NCBI RefSeq assembly: GCF_032598785.1
Contig: NZ_CP102984.1
Strand: one strand, 5' to 3'
DNA from: Terrisporobacter petrolearius
Lineage (GTDB): Bacteria > Bacillota > Clostridia > Peptostreptococcales > Peptostreptococcaceae
DNA length: 64,000 nt
Shown here: positions 8,157 to 17,021 of the stretch, in pieces
Numbering within the stretch: the stretch's first letter is position 1
Layout: every line of letters begins with the position of its first letter
Position numbers and translations under genes: made by a program
The notes under the pieces: model-generated
Database searches by the model: none
What the model saw: the letters and a program-made list of their open reading frames with translations, nothing else
What the model was told of the DNA's origin: nothing

Positions 8157-9116
8157 TCATATTTCTATTGTGCTATTATCTATAAACTTGCAGTGATAAT
8201 TAATTTTTTTCAAATCATTCATCAATTTAAATAAGGCTTGATCTTTCTTTTTAGCCTCTATCATAACATCAAAATCTCTATTTACATTTTCTTTTGCTAA
8301 ATCTAAAAAACTACAAAAATCATTAGCATCTATATAATCCGCGTGTTTTCTATCTAGTTCTCCTTCTTTTGGGGTAGAAAAATGAATTTTAGGTGGCAGA
8401 CTTTCACTATCCCATGTAGAAAATATATGAGGAAGTAAATGTGCCATACTTTCTTTATTATTATTGCAATTATGATGATGTATATCTACTACCATAGGTG
8501 CATTAATTTCCTCACAAATTTCAAGCACGTCTTTAGCAGTAAATACTTTATCATCATTTTCTAAAATCAAACGCTCTCTTACTCTTTTGGGAAAAGCTTT
8601 ATAGTTTGAAATAAATCTATGTATACTCTCATCTTTTCCTCCAGCTGAACTTCCTGTATGAATTACTAATTTTCCAGCATCATACTTCATAAGTTCAAAT
8701 AAATCCACTGCGTGATTAAGATTTCTTATGGTGTCTTGTACCACATTATCTTTAACACTATTTATCACATTAAATTGATCTGGATGGGCATCTAATCTCA
8801 TGTTTGATGATTTAATTATATTTCCTATTGTCCTTAATTCTTTGCTAAAATACTTTTCATAATCCCAGCTTACTTCTGGGTGTGTAGATAAAGGTATTAA
8901 TTTTGAAGTTAATCTATAAAAATGTATATTGTTTTCAATATTGTATTTTAATATGGTCTCCAAATCATCTATATTAGAAAATGTTACTCTTTTTAGTTTT
9001 CTAAGCTTTTCATCTTCACATTTTAATTTATTATAGTTAGCAAAGGTCACTGTGCTTGAAGATGTAATATTTTTCAGATTTAATGCAATTGCCACATAAC
9101 CTAATCTAATTCTCAT
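8157..9116 (-). CDS. uvsE: UV damage endonuclease UvsE/UvdE
   Basis: Nicks DNA just 5' of UV photoproducts and some abasic sites, giving an alternative to nucleotide excision repair. The 319-aa TIM-barrel protein shows the metal-site motifs in order: LGYVAIAL at the start, AHPDQFNVIN, VIHTGSSAGGKDESIHRF, LILENDDKVF, MVVDIHHHNCN and IHFSTPKEGE, ending with VMIEAKKKDQALFKLMNDL. These give the His/Glu/Asp ligands of the Mn cluster. GAGGAGAG precedes the ATG. A short terminator-bearing gap separates it from the convergent DUF421/DUF4363 pair. Confidence 0.93.
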   Translation of the reverse strand: MRIRLGYVAIALNLKNITSSSTVTFANYNKLKCEDEKLRKLKRVTFSNIDDLETILKYNIENNIHFYRLTSKLIPLSTHPEVSWDYEKYFSKELRTIGNIIKSSNMRLDAHPDQFNVINSVKDNVVQDTIRNLNHAVDLFELMKYDAGKLVIHTGSSAGGKDESIHRFISNYKAFPKRVRERLILENDDKVFTAKDVLEICEEINAPMVVDIHHHNCNNNKESMAHLLPHIFSTWDSESLPPKIHFSTPKEGELDRKHADYIDANDFCSFLDLAKENVNRDFDVMIEAKKKDQALFKLMNDLKKINYHCKFIDNSTIEI

Positions 9117-9307
9117 AATTCTCTCCTCAAAAATTTGTTTACTTATATTTTTTTCACTATAGACAGATAGTATTCAAATATTTACTTTAATAATTTTTCC
9201 TAAAGGAGTATAATATTTTATAAAATAGCGTGAATTTTATTATTATGATACAATTTTATTTAAAATGATAATAATAATATTTATATATAAAAATAGGAGT
9301 GAAATGT

Positions 9308-9688
9308 ATGGAACTTGAAAAGGATTATATTTTAAGAATGGTAAAAGATTTAGTTAAATCCATTGCTCATATTGTGCTTGGTAAAAGTGAGATGGAATAC
9401 GAACTACCAGAAAACGACGAATATTCTAGAATAGATTATTTATATGTGAGGTTATTAGAACTTGTAAATCAAGGAAAGATAAATGACGCTGAAGATATGT
9501 TATTCGATGAAATAAATACTTCTGATATGAAACAATTTGAAATGGCAATGTCATTTTATTTGTATCTTAATGATTTTGGCGATGATTATTTAGAGTCAAA
9601 TGATTATTCTAGAGACGAAATTTCTGAAGGAATAAAATCTATTTGTAAAGAATACGGAGTGTCCTCTATGGTAGAGTTTTTATTCTAA
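9308..9688 (+). CDS. DUF6483-like small cytosolic protein
   Basis: A 126-aa acidic, helical protein. It begins MELEKDYILRMVKDLVKSIA, then has RIDYLYVRLLELVNQGKIN and AEDMLFDEIN, and ends in GIKSICKEYGV. This layout is that of DUF6483 proteins of Clostridia (weak TPR-like, unknown role). I start at the ATG 9308, eight bases after AGGAG at 9295-9299. The GTG at 9299 overlaps that site and is unlikely. An IS256-family element was inserted 37 bases after its stop codon. Confidence 0.7.
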   Translation: MELEKDYILRMVKDLVKSIAHIVLGKSEMEYELPENDEYSRIDYLYVRLLELVNQGKINDAEDMLFDEINTSDMKQFEMAMSFYLYLNDFGDDYLESNDYSRDEISEGIKSICKEYGVSSMVEFLF

Positions 9689-9725
9689 GTTACAAAATAA
9701 CCATATATAATTTTCTTTATAAAAA

Positions 9726-11195
9726 GTGTGTGTGAAAAAAACTCTGTAAATAACAAAATTCAACAGCTTTCTATGATAATATTTAATTATTATAGGAGGC
9801 TGTTTTATTATGGGAAAAAGAAAACAAAAGCTTAGCGAAGGAAAAAGAAATATCATAGCAAATTTAATTGAAGAGTATGATATTCAAAGCGCTGAAGATA
9901 TACAAGAAGCCTTAAAAGATCTACTTGGCGGAACTATAGAGAGCATGCTTAAGGCGGAGCTAGATAATCACTTAGGGTATGAACCTTATGAAAGAACTGA
10001 ATCTAGTAATTCACGTAACGGTAGTAAGCCTAAAATGGTTAGAAGCCAATATGGTGAATTTGAAATTGATGTACCACAAGACCGCGAAAATACTTTTGAG
10101 CCACAGTTAGTAAAAAAAAGACAAAAAGACATTTCAAGTATCGAACAAAAAATAATTTCTATGTATGCTAGAGGGCTATCAACTCGTCAAATCTCAGATC
10201 AAATTGATGATATATATGGATTTGAAGTTAGCGAAGGTATGGTCTCTGATATAACCGATAGGTTACTTCCTGAAATAAAAGATTGGCAACAGCGTCCGCT
10301 GAGTGAGGTTTATCCTATAATATTTATTGATGCTGTTCATTTTTCGGTGAGAGATAATCATGTAATTAAAAAACTAGCAGCGTATATTATCCTTGGGGTG
10401 AATGAAAATGGTAAAAAAGAGGTTCTAAGTATTCAAATTGGTCAAAATGAAAGCAGTAAATATTGGTTAGGAATTTTAAATGAATTAAAAAATAGAGGTG
10501 TTAAAGATATTTTAATACTTTGTGCGGATGGACTTACAGGTATAAAAGATTCAATTAATGTAGCCTTTCCAAATACAGAATACCAAAGATGTATAGTTCA
10601 TCAAGTGCGTAACACTTTAAAACATGTATCAGATAAAGATAAAAAAGAATTTGCAAAGGATTTAAAATCAATTTATCATGCTTCAAATGAAGAACAAGGA
10701 CATGAGATTATGCTTAGTGTAACAGAAAAATGGCAAAATCATTATCCAAATGCCATGAAAAGTTGGTCAACTAACTGGGATGCTATTTGTCCAATTTTTA
10801 AATTTTCTGCAGACGTTCGTAAAGTTATATATACAACTAATGCAATTGAAAGTCTCAATAGTAGCTATCGCCGTTTAAATCGTCAACGTAGCGTTTTTCC
10901 AAGTGATGTATCATTACTTAAAGCATTGTATTTAGCTACTTTTGAAGCAACAAAAAAATGGACCTTACCCCTTAGAAATTGGGGCAAAGTTTATGGTGAA
11001 TTATCAATAATGTATGAAGGAAGACTTATTTAAAAAACAAATTATTTCTAAAAAAAACACCTTTTTACAAGGTGTACTTGACATGCAATTAAATTGGAAT
11101 TACATTCAAATTAAGGCATGGATACATAATTTTCATATCCATGCCTTAATAAACTTATCATAGAAAGCTATTTACAGAAAAAACTTCACAGTCTC
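9726..11195 (+). mobile_element. IS256-family insertion sequence, copy A (1470 bp)
   Basis: Ends were read from inverted repeats: the left end begins GTGTGTGTGAA and the right end, reversed, GAGACTGTGAA; both run on to a shared CTGTAAATA and CTTTCTATGATAA. The 8-bp duplication TATAAAAA flanks it at 9718-9725 and 11196-11203. It carries one transposase gene and internal hairpins near 11058 and 11107. Copy B at 31714 has the same length. I found only three base differences between them: the second base, codon 6 and one silent change. The right junction falls in the U-tract of the terminator at 11201-11238. Confidence 0.92.
9810..11033 (+). CDS. IS256-family transposase (copy A)
   Basis: A 407-aa DDE transposase of the IS256/MULE type. 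The catalytic triad is readable: Asp in FIDAVHFSV, Asp in ILCADGLTG, and Glu in TTNAIESLNSSYRR. Between them is the family's C-x2-H-like segment YQRCIVHQVRNTLKHV. The N-terminal half holds the DNA-binding region with MVRSQYGEFEIDVPQDR. AGGAGG precedes the ATG by eight bases. It appears intact and could move its element. It differs from copy B by one residue (Gln6 here, Arg6 there). Confidence 0.95.
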   Translation: MGKRKQKLSEGKRNIIANLIEEYDIQSAEDIQEALKDLLGGTIESMLKAELDNHLGYEPYERTESSNSRNGSKPKMVRSQYGEFEIDVPQDRENTFEPQLVKKRQKDISSIEQKIISMYARGLSTRQISDQIDDIYGFEVSEGMVSDITDRLLPEIKDWQQRPLSEVYPIIFIDAVHFSVRDNHVIKKLAAYIILGVNENGKKEVLSIQIGQNESSKYWLGILNELKNRGVKDILILCADGLTGIKDSINVAFPNTEYQRCIVHQVRNTLKHVSDKDKKEFAKDLKSIYHASNEEQGHEIMLSVTEKWQNHYPNAMKSWSTNWDAICPIFKFSADVRKVIYTTNAIESLNSSYRRLNRQRSVFPSDVSLLKALYLATFEATKKWTLPLRNWGKVYGELSIMYEGRLI

Positions 11196-11200
11196 TATAA

Positions 11201-11238
11201 AAAAGTTGGAGATAAGGTTTTAATTATCTCCAACTTTT
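11201..11238 (-). terminator. Terminator of the broken binding-lipoprotein gene
   Basis: Arms AAAAGTTGGAGATAA and TTATCTCCAACTTTT are perfect. On the minus strand the stem is followed by TTTTTTATA, which is where IS copy A inserted. Confidence 0.85.
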
Positions 11239-11249
11239 ATATATATTAA

Positions 11250-11739
11250 TGATAAAGTAACTTTTTAAATTTAATACATATTCAAAGTTGTTTACTTGAA
11301 CACTGATTACTTTTATTCCCTTTTCTTCAAGAGTTTTTATATCTTCACTTTCAGATCATACTATGACAGCATCTGGTTCTAGAGCTACTATTTTTTCAAT
11401 ATTTCCATCAACTGCTGGTAAACTCTTATCTTTTACTCTTCCATCAATTTTAGAAGTAGTTTCATATATGTCTTTTGTATCATAAGTCCATTTATCTATA
11501 CCAACTACTTTGTCCTTGCAACCTAGCATATACATATCATTTAACCCACTATTAAGCAAGCAAACAACTTTTTCTACAGGAACATTTAAAGTTATGCCTT
11601 TCCCCCTAAAATCTGTTATAGTTACTTCTTTTTTTGATTTTTCACTTTCATTTCCCTCAACATTTGCCTTCTGACATCCAACTATAGAAGTTAGTGTTAA
11701 CATACTTATCATCAGTATGCTCATTAGTTTTTTTCTCAT
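11250..11739 (-). pseudogene. Truncated iron/cobalamin-type ABC substrate-binding lipoprotein
   Basis: It starts as a normal lipoprotein: MRKKLMSILMISMLTL, then a TSIVGC lipobox. A periplasmic-binding domain of the BtuF/FepB class follows (ITDFRGKGITLNVPVEKVVC, LEPDAVIV). At 11356 a TGA interrupts it where the family has Trp (VIVxSES). Reading goes on in the same frame as SESEDIKTLEEKGIKVISVQ and then ends early, so the second lobe is missing. A full protein would be about 300-350 aa. No permease or ATPase partner of this class lies beside it. It follows DUF169 and a ykoCDE-like transporter. Confidence 0.75.
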
Positions 11740-11772
11740 AATTTCTCTCTGTTTATAATAATTAAATAAAAA

Positions 11773-11819
11773 AATACCACAAAAGCACCCAATTTTATCA
11801 GGATACCTTCATGGTATTA
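11773..11819 (-). terminator. Possible terminator after the DUF169 gene
   Basis: On the minus strand AATACCA and TGGTATT enclose a 33-base middle with a smaller GGTATCC element, followed by TTTTTT. I checked it against known metal and vitamin riboswitch cores and recognised none. Confidence 0.4.
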
Positions 11820-11869
11820 TAGATTAAATAATAGCGAATATTGGTATTTATGTAAATTTTATAATATTT

Positions 11870-12697
11870 TTATTTCTTACCATATGTTATAAAATCACAT
11901 TCTTTATTCTTTTCTTTAAATCGATCAGCAATTTTCTTTTTATCTTTTATGCTATCAGTAGTATTAATAGTAGCTAAAACACCCTCTACCATCGATGTAA
12001 ATCTTTCAAAAGGAATTCCTATAGCCATTTCTTCCATTTTCCATTTTGCTAAGAATCTTGTACTTGGACATAAAGTTGATATATTCATTCTGCCTTCTAA
12101 ATATGGCTCTACTGTTACTTCTGAGCATATTCCCTGCATAGATGATAATGTAGGTTTTATTCTCTCTCCTGTATGGTAAACATATCCTTGTTGAATTCTC
12201 ATTGATTGATAAGGATTTATTATAAATATTACAATATCAGGAGTTATAGTAAAATCTTCAAGCGGTCCTACTGCTACTCCAAAAGTCTTTGCACCTGTTC
12301 TATATAAACCTGCAACACCGTTTCTAACTCTTCTAGCTGTTGCTACTGTTGAATACAAGTTATAAGAAAAGTACTCCTTACCAGATTCTATTCTTGTATT
12401 AGAGTCTTCTAATCCTAAGGCCGTTGTTCCTCCATCACAATTCATATGATTTAATCTAGCCTTAAAGCATCTTCCTCTTGTCGCTTTTTCAACTAAACAG
12501 CAATACGATAATTTGTCTTTAGGCTCTATCCATTGTAACTCATTGTATTCCTCTTCATCAAAAAACAACTTAACTGCTACTGGCTTTCTTTCTAAATTAA
12601 CAATACAATTAAGATCCTCACAGTACTCTTTTATTAAATCATTGTTAAATTTGTCTTGAGGTAGACCGTATGATATTGACTTATGTTTGAATGGCAT
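11870..12697 (-). CDS. DUF169 domain protein
   Basis: A 275-aa protein matching the DUF169 family. It has the early RKPVAVKLFFDEEEY, a cysteine pair LSYCCLVEKATRGRCF, then MNCDGGTTALGL, VATARRVRNGVAGLYRTGAK, and later MQGICSEVTVEPYLEGRMN with CPSTRFLAKWK near the end. The conserved cysteines suggest a metal or tetrapyrrole-related role, but none is proven. DUF169 genes often lie next to metal or cofactor ABC transporters. Here it is the last intact gene of the ykoEDC-like operon, 21 bases after ecfT, with AAGGGGG before its ATG. Confidence 0.8.
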   Translation of the reverse strand: MPFKHKSISYGLPQDKFNNDLIKEYCEDLNCIVNLERKPVAVKLFFDEEEYNELQWIEPKDKLSYCCLVEKATRGRCFKARLNHMNCDGGTTALGLEDSNTRIESGKEYFSYNLYSTVATARRVRNGVAGLYRTGAKTFGVAVGPLEDFTITPDIVIFIINPYQSMRIQQGYVYHTGERIKPTLSSMQGICSEVTVEPYLEGRMNISTLCPSTRFLAKWKMEEMAIGIPFERFTSMVEGVLATINTTDSIKDKKKIADRFKEKNKECDFITYGKK

Positions 12698-12718
12698 ATT
12701 CCTGCCCCCTTTTTATAT

Positions 12719-13474
12719 TTATGATAAAAATCTGAAACCTAAATTTGTAAGACCAATCATAGAAAAAATAATTGTAATAGAAATTACAGCAGTAATATAA
12801 AAAATAGATCCTATTATTTCATCTTTTTTTATTTCTAGCTGTCTATAATAAGTACGACTTTTGTACTTTCCAAATGCCCTAGTTTCCATAGCCATAGATA
12901 TTCTCATGCCTTTTCTAACTGCTGTAGCCATCATAGGTATCACATACTTTTTCGTATTCCATATTTGTAAAAATACATTTTTATCTTCAACTACACCTCT
13001 AACCTGATAAGCATGCTTTATAATTTCAAATTCATCTTTAAAAGTAGGTAAAAATCTATATGCAGTTAAAAATGCATATGCATATTTAGGTGGTAATTTA
13101 AAATATTTTATTAATGATATAGCTAATTCTGTTGGATCTGTGGTTTTTACAAAAATAGCTGTATATACGCTTATTAATACTATTTTCAACCCTAGTCCAA
13201 GTACAGGCACTACCATTAATTCTTCTTTACTAATAAATCTTGAAAATAATATAAAACCCATAAATCCTAGAGACATTATAATGAATATTTTCACTGAATT
13301 TAATAATTCTTTTATACTTAAATCACTAAATATACATGTTGTAATTATTCCTATTAGAATTAGTGTACTTGGTAAGTATGGTTTAAATTCCAAAGATCCT
13401 ATTATGGTTATAGTAAGCAAAATTAATATTTTCAAAAAAGGATTCATTCGATTTATCAATTTACTATTGTTCAT
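12719..13474 (-). CDS. ECF transporter transmembrane subunit (EcfT/CbiQ/YkoC type)
   Basis: A 251-aa coupling subunit that links the S-component to the ATPases in an energy-coupling-factor importer. Four to five hydrophobic helices lie in the first 120 residues. They are followed by the cytosolic coupling signatures PPKYAYAFLTAYRFLPTF, VRKGMRISMAMETRAF and the Ala-x-Arg-x-Phe-Gly-like RAFGK that contacts the ATPase. Its ATG overlaps the end of the ATPase gene by 11 bases (AAAAGGAGAG lies inside that gene), so the two are translationally coupled. The three-gene order resembles ykoEDC. Confidence 0.88.
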   Translation of the reverse strand: MNNSKLINRMNPFLKILILLTITIIGSLEFKPYLPSTLILIGIITTCIFSDLSIKELLNSVKIFIIMSLGFMGFILFSRFISKEELMVVPVLGLGLKIVLISVYTAIFVKTTDPTELAISLIKYFKLPPKYAYAFLTAYRFLPTFKDEFEIIKHAYQVRGVVEDKNVFLQIWNTKKYVIPMMATAVRKGMRISMAMETRAFGKYKSRTYYRQLEIKKDEIIGSIFYITAVISITIIFSMIGLTNLGFRFLS

Positions 13475-14936
13475 TTATAGCTCTCCTTTTTTGTAGGAAT
13501 AACTCTTCCACAATATCAATGTCTCTACCTTCATAAATTATTTCACCTTTATCTAGATGAATTACTTTATCACAGCAACTACTTACTAAGTCCATATCAT
13601 GACTTATTATAAGGATAGATATTCCTTCTTCATTTACCTTGTACAAAAGTTCTACTAGCTCCTTCATATTATCTTTGTCCTGTCCATAAGTTGGCTCATC
13701 TAGTACTAATATTGATTGACCATTTATCATCATACTTGCCGTACTTAATCTTCTCTTTTGCCCTTGACTTAGTAAAAATGGATTGTCTTTACTATTTTTC
13801 AATAAATCAAATCTTCTTAAATACGATTTTGTCTTTTCATTTATATCCTTTTCATCTAGACCTTTAATTTCTAGACTTAAGGACAATTCTTTTTCTACAG
13901 TCATTTTAATAAATTGATGCTCTGGGTTTTGGAATACTAAGCCCATGTTCTCACCAATTTCTCTAGGGTTTAATTTATGTAATTTTTTGTTATTCAGTAT
14001 TATTTGTCCTGTAAATGGTTTAATAAAGCCTATTAGTAATTTGGTTAAAGTTGATTTTCCTGCACCATTATATCCAACTAAAGCAGTTATTTCTCCTTTA
14101 TTCAAAGTGAAATTAATATTATTTAACACATTGTGGTTTTTGCTATATGCATAACACAAATCTTTCACTTCAAGAACAGGATCTTTTGTACTATATTTTT
14201 TATGTTCCCTTATGGGCAATACTTGTGACTCTTTATATTTTTTTATGTATTCACATTTATCTACTATTTTTGCTATTTTATTTTCCACCTTTATTACATT
14301 GTCTATAATATGTTCAAATTCTTTGATTTTGTGTTCTATAATTATTATCGTTTTTCCCATTTCATCTCTTAGTTTTTTGATTAGATTTACTATTTCAAAA
14401 GTCGAAACAGGATCTAAATTTGCAGTAGGTTCATCCATTAAAATCAACTTTGGGTTTATAGCTAATATGGATGCTAATGCAACCTTTTGCTTTTCTCCAC
14501 CAGATAATTTATTTAGTTGTCTGTATTTTAAATTGCTTATCCCAACTAAATTTAATGTATTATCTATAATACTTTCCATTTTTTTTTGATCTACATTCAT
14601 ATTTTCTAGGCCAAAAGCTATTTCATCTTCCACAGTAAAAGTGCACAACTGACTATCTGGATCTTGAAACATATAAGCTATGTCTCCAGATACATGTTCT
14701 GAATTTTTATTTTCTATATTTTCTCCTTGAAATAATATTTCGCCTGTCATATTTGCCTCTATCGTTTCTGGTATAACTCTAGCTAAGCACATCAAAAGAG
14801 AACTCTTCCCACATCCACTTTTTCCAGCTAATAAATTTATTGTATTTTCTTTTATATGGAAACTTATGTTATCTATCACTTTTTCATCAAAGAAAAAATC
14901 TAAAGATAAATTTTTAACTTTTAACATATCTGTCAA
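13464..14936 (-). CDS. Double ABC ATPase of ECF transporter (YkoD-like)
   Basis: Two ATPase domains on one 490-aa chain, as in YkoD, instead of separate EcfA and EcfA'. Domain 1 has Walker A GKSGCGKSS (about residues 38-46), signature LSGGEKQKVALA and Walker B LILMDEPTANLDP. Domain 2 has GYNGAGKST, Gln-containing signature LSQGQKRRLSTA and ILVLDEPTYGQD. Both look catalytically complete. The ribosome site AAAGGA lies inside the end of the S-component gene, 11 bases before a TTG at 14936. An ATG nine bases later is the alternative but is 20 bases away from it. Confidence 0.9.
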   Translation of the reverse strand: MTDMLKVKNLSLDFFFDEKVIDNISFHIKENTINLLAGKSGCGKSSLLMCLARVIPETIEANMTGEILFQGENIENKNSEHVSGDIAYMFQDPDSQLCTFTVEDEIAFGLENMNVDQKKMESIIDNTLNLVGISNLKYRQLNKLSGGEKQKVALASILAINPKLILMDEPTANLDPVSTFEIVNLIKKLRDEMGKTIIIIEHKIKEFEHIIDNVIKVENKIAKIVDKCEYIKKYKESQVLPIREHKKYSTKDPVLEVKDLCYAYSKNHNVLNNINFTLNKGEITALVGYNGAGKSTLTKLLIGFIKPFTGQIILNNKKLHKLNPREIGENMGLVFQNPEHQFIKMTVEKELSLSLEIKGLDEKDINEKTKSYLRRFDLLKNSKDNPFLLSQGQKRRLSTASMMINGQSILVLDEPTYGQDKDNMKELVELLYKVNEEGISILIISHDMDLVSSCCDKVIHLDKGEIIYEGRDIDIVEELFLQKRRAINEQ

Positions 14937-14938
14937 AA

Positions 14939-15505
14939 TTATAAATTTCCTTTATAAGTTACATTAAATCCACTAAGGACTCCTGTTGCTTTTAATGCAT
15001 TTCCTAAAGCCATAGAAAAAACACCTCCAAGAACTATTGCACTAACTACTCTAGCCGCTAACATCATCGGTATCATTCCTGCATATAAATCGAAACCAAA
15101 TATAAAATAATCTCTAACTGTAACTAAGCTAGTTGCTAGTACAGCGGCTAAAGCCATGTATATAAACGAAAACTTTTTATATTTCCCCATTGCAAAGATT
15201 GCCTCTGCCCCTAAACCTTGTAATGCAGATGCTATTATTATATGTATACCATAAGGACTTCCTAACAATAAATTCATAACTCCTGTAAATAACGATCCCA
15301 TTAATGCTGCTCCTGGTTTTCTAACTATAAATGCTGGTATTAAAGCTGATAAGAAGTAAATTCCTCCTATCATATCTCCTCCTAATGAACCTAAAACTGC
15401 TTGAATAGGTTGATAAATACTATCTAAACCTGTAAATACTACCCCTAAAATTGCACTTAGCATTGCAATTACTACAACTTCTTTTAATTTTAATTTTTTA
15501 TTCAT
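14939..15505 (-). CDS. ECF transporter S-component, YkoE family
   Basis: A 188-aa membrane protein with about six helices that would bind the substrate. LDSIYQPIQAVLGSLGGDMI, GAALMGSLFTGVMNLLLGSP, ASALQGLGAEAIFAMGKYKK and VVSAIVLGGVFSMALG match YkoE. YkoE members were assigned to hydroxymethylpyrimidine or thiamine precursors because many sit under TPP riboswitches. I see no thi-box (CTGAGA...) upstream here, and the neighbours are DUF169 and a metal-type binding protein, so the substrate is open. AGGAGG precedes the ATG. It is first in the operon with the double ATPase and EcfT. Confidence 0.8.
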   Translation of the reverse strand: MNKKLKLKEVVVIAMLSAILGVVFTGLDSIYQPIQAVLGSLGGDMIGGIYFLSALIPAFIVRKPGAALMGSLFTGVMNLLLGSPYGIHIIIASALQGLGAEAIFAMGKYKKFSFIYMALAAVLATSLVTVRDYFIFGFDLYAGMIPMMLAARVVSAIVLGGVFSMALGNALKATGVLSGFNVTYKGNL

Positions 15506-15684
15506 TGTTTACTCCTCCTTTTGTCTATTTTTGTAAATTTTACTAGTATTATAACATTGTAATTTTTTTTATACAATTTACAACATAAGGATAGATCATT
15601 GTATTTTTCTATGTTTAGAGCATCTTTATTCGTTATTTTTATGAATTATTTGTTGTTTTAATAAAATTGATACATTTAAAAATT

Positions 15685-15716
15685 AAAAAATAGCCAAGAA
15701 AATTCTTGGCTATTTT
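15685..15716 (-). terminator. Terminator after the 175-aa unknown gene
   Basis: Arms AAATAGCCAAGAA and TTCTTGGCTATTT with A and T runs outside. It can work in both directions. Confidence 0.75.
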
Positions 15717-15725
15717 CATAAATAT

Positions 15726-16253
15726 CTATCTCAAATCTTGTAAATTATTTTCTATACTCATACATCCTAAAACGCTAGGTAGAGGTAATTTTTTGGCCTC
15801 AATTCCACTTCCAAAGTCCTCTAAAGACTTTTCCATATCCTTATTATAAGTCTTCATTATACCTTCTTCTAACTCATTTAAATGAATAAACAAATATTCT
15901 TTCACGTCATCAATATTTTTCAATTTATTGATTTCTTCACCGCGTAGTATATGCTTAAATATAGCAAATCCTTCTCCTCTAGAAGTCCATATAAATATAT
16001 TAAAAGTTACAAAAGATTTTTCCAAATATAATCCTGTACTAATGGAATTCATATGGTTAATATCTTCATATAAATGATGATTAAAATCAATAAACCCACT
16101 TGGTGCCACTTCATAAGTTTTATTTTCATTATACTGAATATCGCTACTTTTTAATCTTTCATGAAACTCAGAATAGTTTTCACTTGCTAATAATATTTCA
16201 GCCAACTTAGTCGCATTGGCAAATATTTTTTCTTTGTTTATAAAATTTGTCAT
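15726..16253 (-). CDS. Unknown 175-aa cytosolic protein
   Basis: I do not recognise this gene. It is a 175-aa soluble, mixed-charge protein without signal or membrane segment. It has aromatic-rich stretches (SGFIDFNHHLYEDINHMN, LYLEKSFVTFNIFIWTSRGE) and an acidic C-terminal third (EYLFIHLNELEEGIMKTYNK). AAAGGAG precedes the ATG. It is the last gene after the SDR, separated by 23 bases, so it probably belongs to the same operon. It ends in a clear terminator, which supports its being real. Confidence 0.6.
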   Translation of the reverse strand: MTNFINKEKIFANATKLAEILLASENYSEFHERLKSSDIQYNENKTYEVAPSGFIDFNHHLYEDINHMNSISTGLYLEKSFVTFNIFIWTSRGEGFAIFKHILRGEEINKLKNIDDVKEYLFIHLNELEEGIMKTYNKDMEKSLEDFGSGIEAKKLPLPSVLGCMSIENNLQDLR

Positions 16254-16276
16254 TTTTATTCTCCTTTAGTTGTTTA

Positions 16277-17020
16277 TTAATTTATTACAAATCCTCCATT
16301 GGAACTTATTACTTGACCTGTTATAAAATCGCCTCCATCACTGGCTAAAAATAAAGCACACTTAGCTATATCTATAGGTTTTCCAATTCTCATAAGAGGT
16401 GTTTCATACTTTAACATTTCTACTATTTCACTGTCCACATCTTTCATCATATCTGTTTCTATAACACCTGGTGCTATGGCATTTACTTGTATGTTTGATG
16501 GTCCAAGTTCTTTTGCTAGTGCTTTTGTCATTCCAATGATAGCTGCCTTTGATGTGGAATAATGAACTTCATTGGCAGAACCTACAAGTCCCCAAATAGA
16601 TGATATATTAATTATTTTTCCACTATGCTGCGGTAACATATATTGTAATGCTTTTTTGGTAACATAAAAAACAGAATTTAAATTTACATTCATTACATTA
16701 TGCCACTCCTCATAACTTATATCTGTAAAAAGATTATATTTACTAATACCTGCATTGTTAATTAATACATCTATTCTTTCAAACTGACCAATAGTATAGT
16801 TTACCAAAGCATTTGCTTCATTTATATTTGAAATATCTGCCTTAAAAATTCTAACACTGTAATTTTCATTTGTAAGCTCTTCAAGCAATTCCTGAGCCTC
16901 TTTTTCTGAATAATTATAGTTTATAACTACGTTATAATTGTTCTTAGCGAATAGTTTAGCCATTTCTCTTCCGATGCCTCTTGAAGCTCCTGTTATTAAT
17001 GCCGTCTTTTTTGTATTCAT
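16277..17020 (-). CDS. Short-chain dehydrogenase/reductase, FabG/YmfI-like
   Basis: A 247-aa classical SDR. Nucleotide-binding GASRGIG is at residues 11-17, NNAG at 88-91, and the catalytic Ser140/141, Tyr154 and Lys158 lie in NISSIWGLVGSANEVHYSTS. VNAIAPGVIETDM and a C-terminal GQVISSNGG also fit. It could be a 3-oxoacyl-ACP reductase. The SSIWGLVG/EVHYSTSK and KALAKELGPS context also resembles YmfI, the 5-aminopentanone reductase acting on EF-P, and no fatty-acid genes are near. The ATG lies one base after the stop of the preceding membrane-protein gene, whose end supplies GAGG. Confidence 0.85.
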   Translation of the reverse strand: MNTKKTALITGASRGIGREMAKLFAKNNYNVVINYNYSEKEAQELLEELTNENYSVRIFKADISNINEANALVNYTIGQFERIDVLINNAGISKYNLFTDISYEEWHNVMNVNLNSVFYVTKKALQYMLPQHSGKIINISSIWGLVGSANEVHYSTSKAAIIGMTKALAKELGPSNIQVNAIAPGVIETDMMKDVDSEIVEMLKYETPLMRIGKPIDIAKCALFLASDGGDFITGQVISSNGGFVIN

Positions 17021-17021
17021 T

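Noticed and set aside
11760..11870. Possible metal or vitamin riboswitch before the broken lipoprotein gene
   Set aside because: The stem with GGTATCC and GGGTGC looked structured, but no cobalamin, fluoride, NiCo, moco or ZTP core could be matched. It is best read as a terminator.
15506..15680. TPP riboswitch expected before a YkoE-type transporter
   Set aside because: No CTGAGA or ACCTGATCTGG core on the minus strand.
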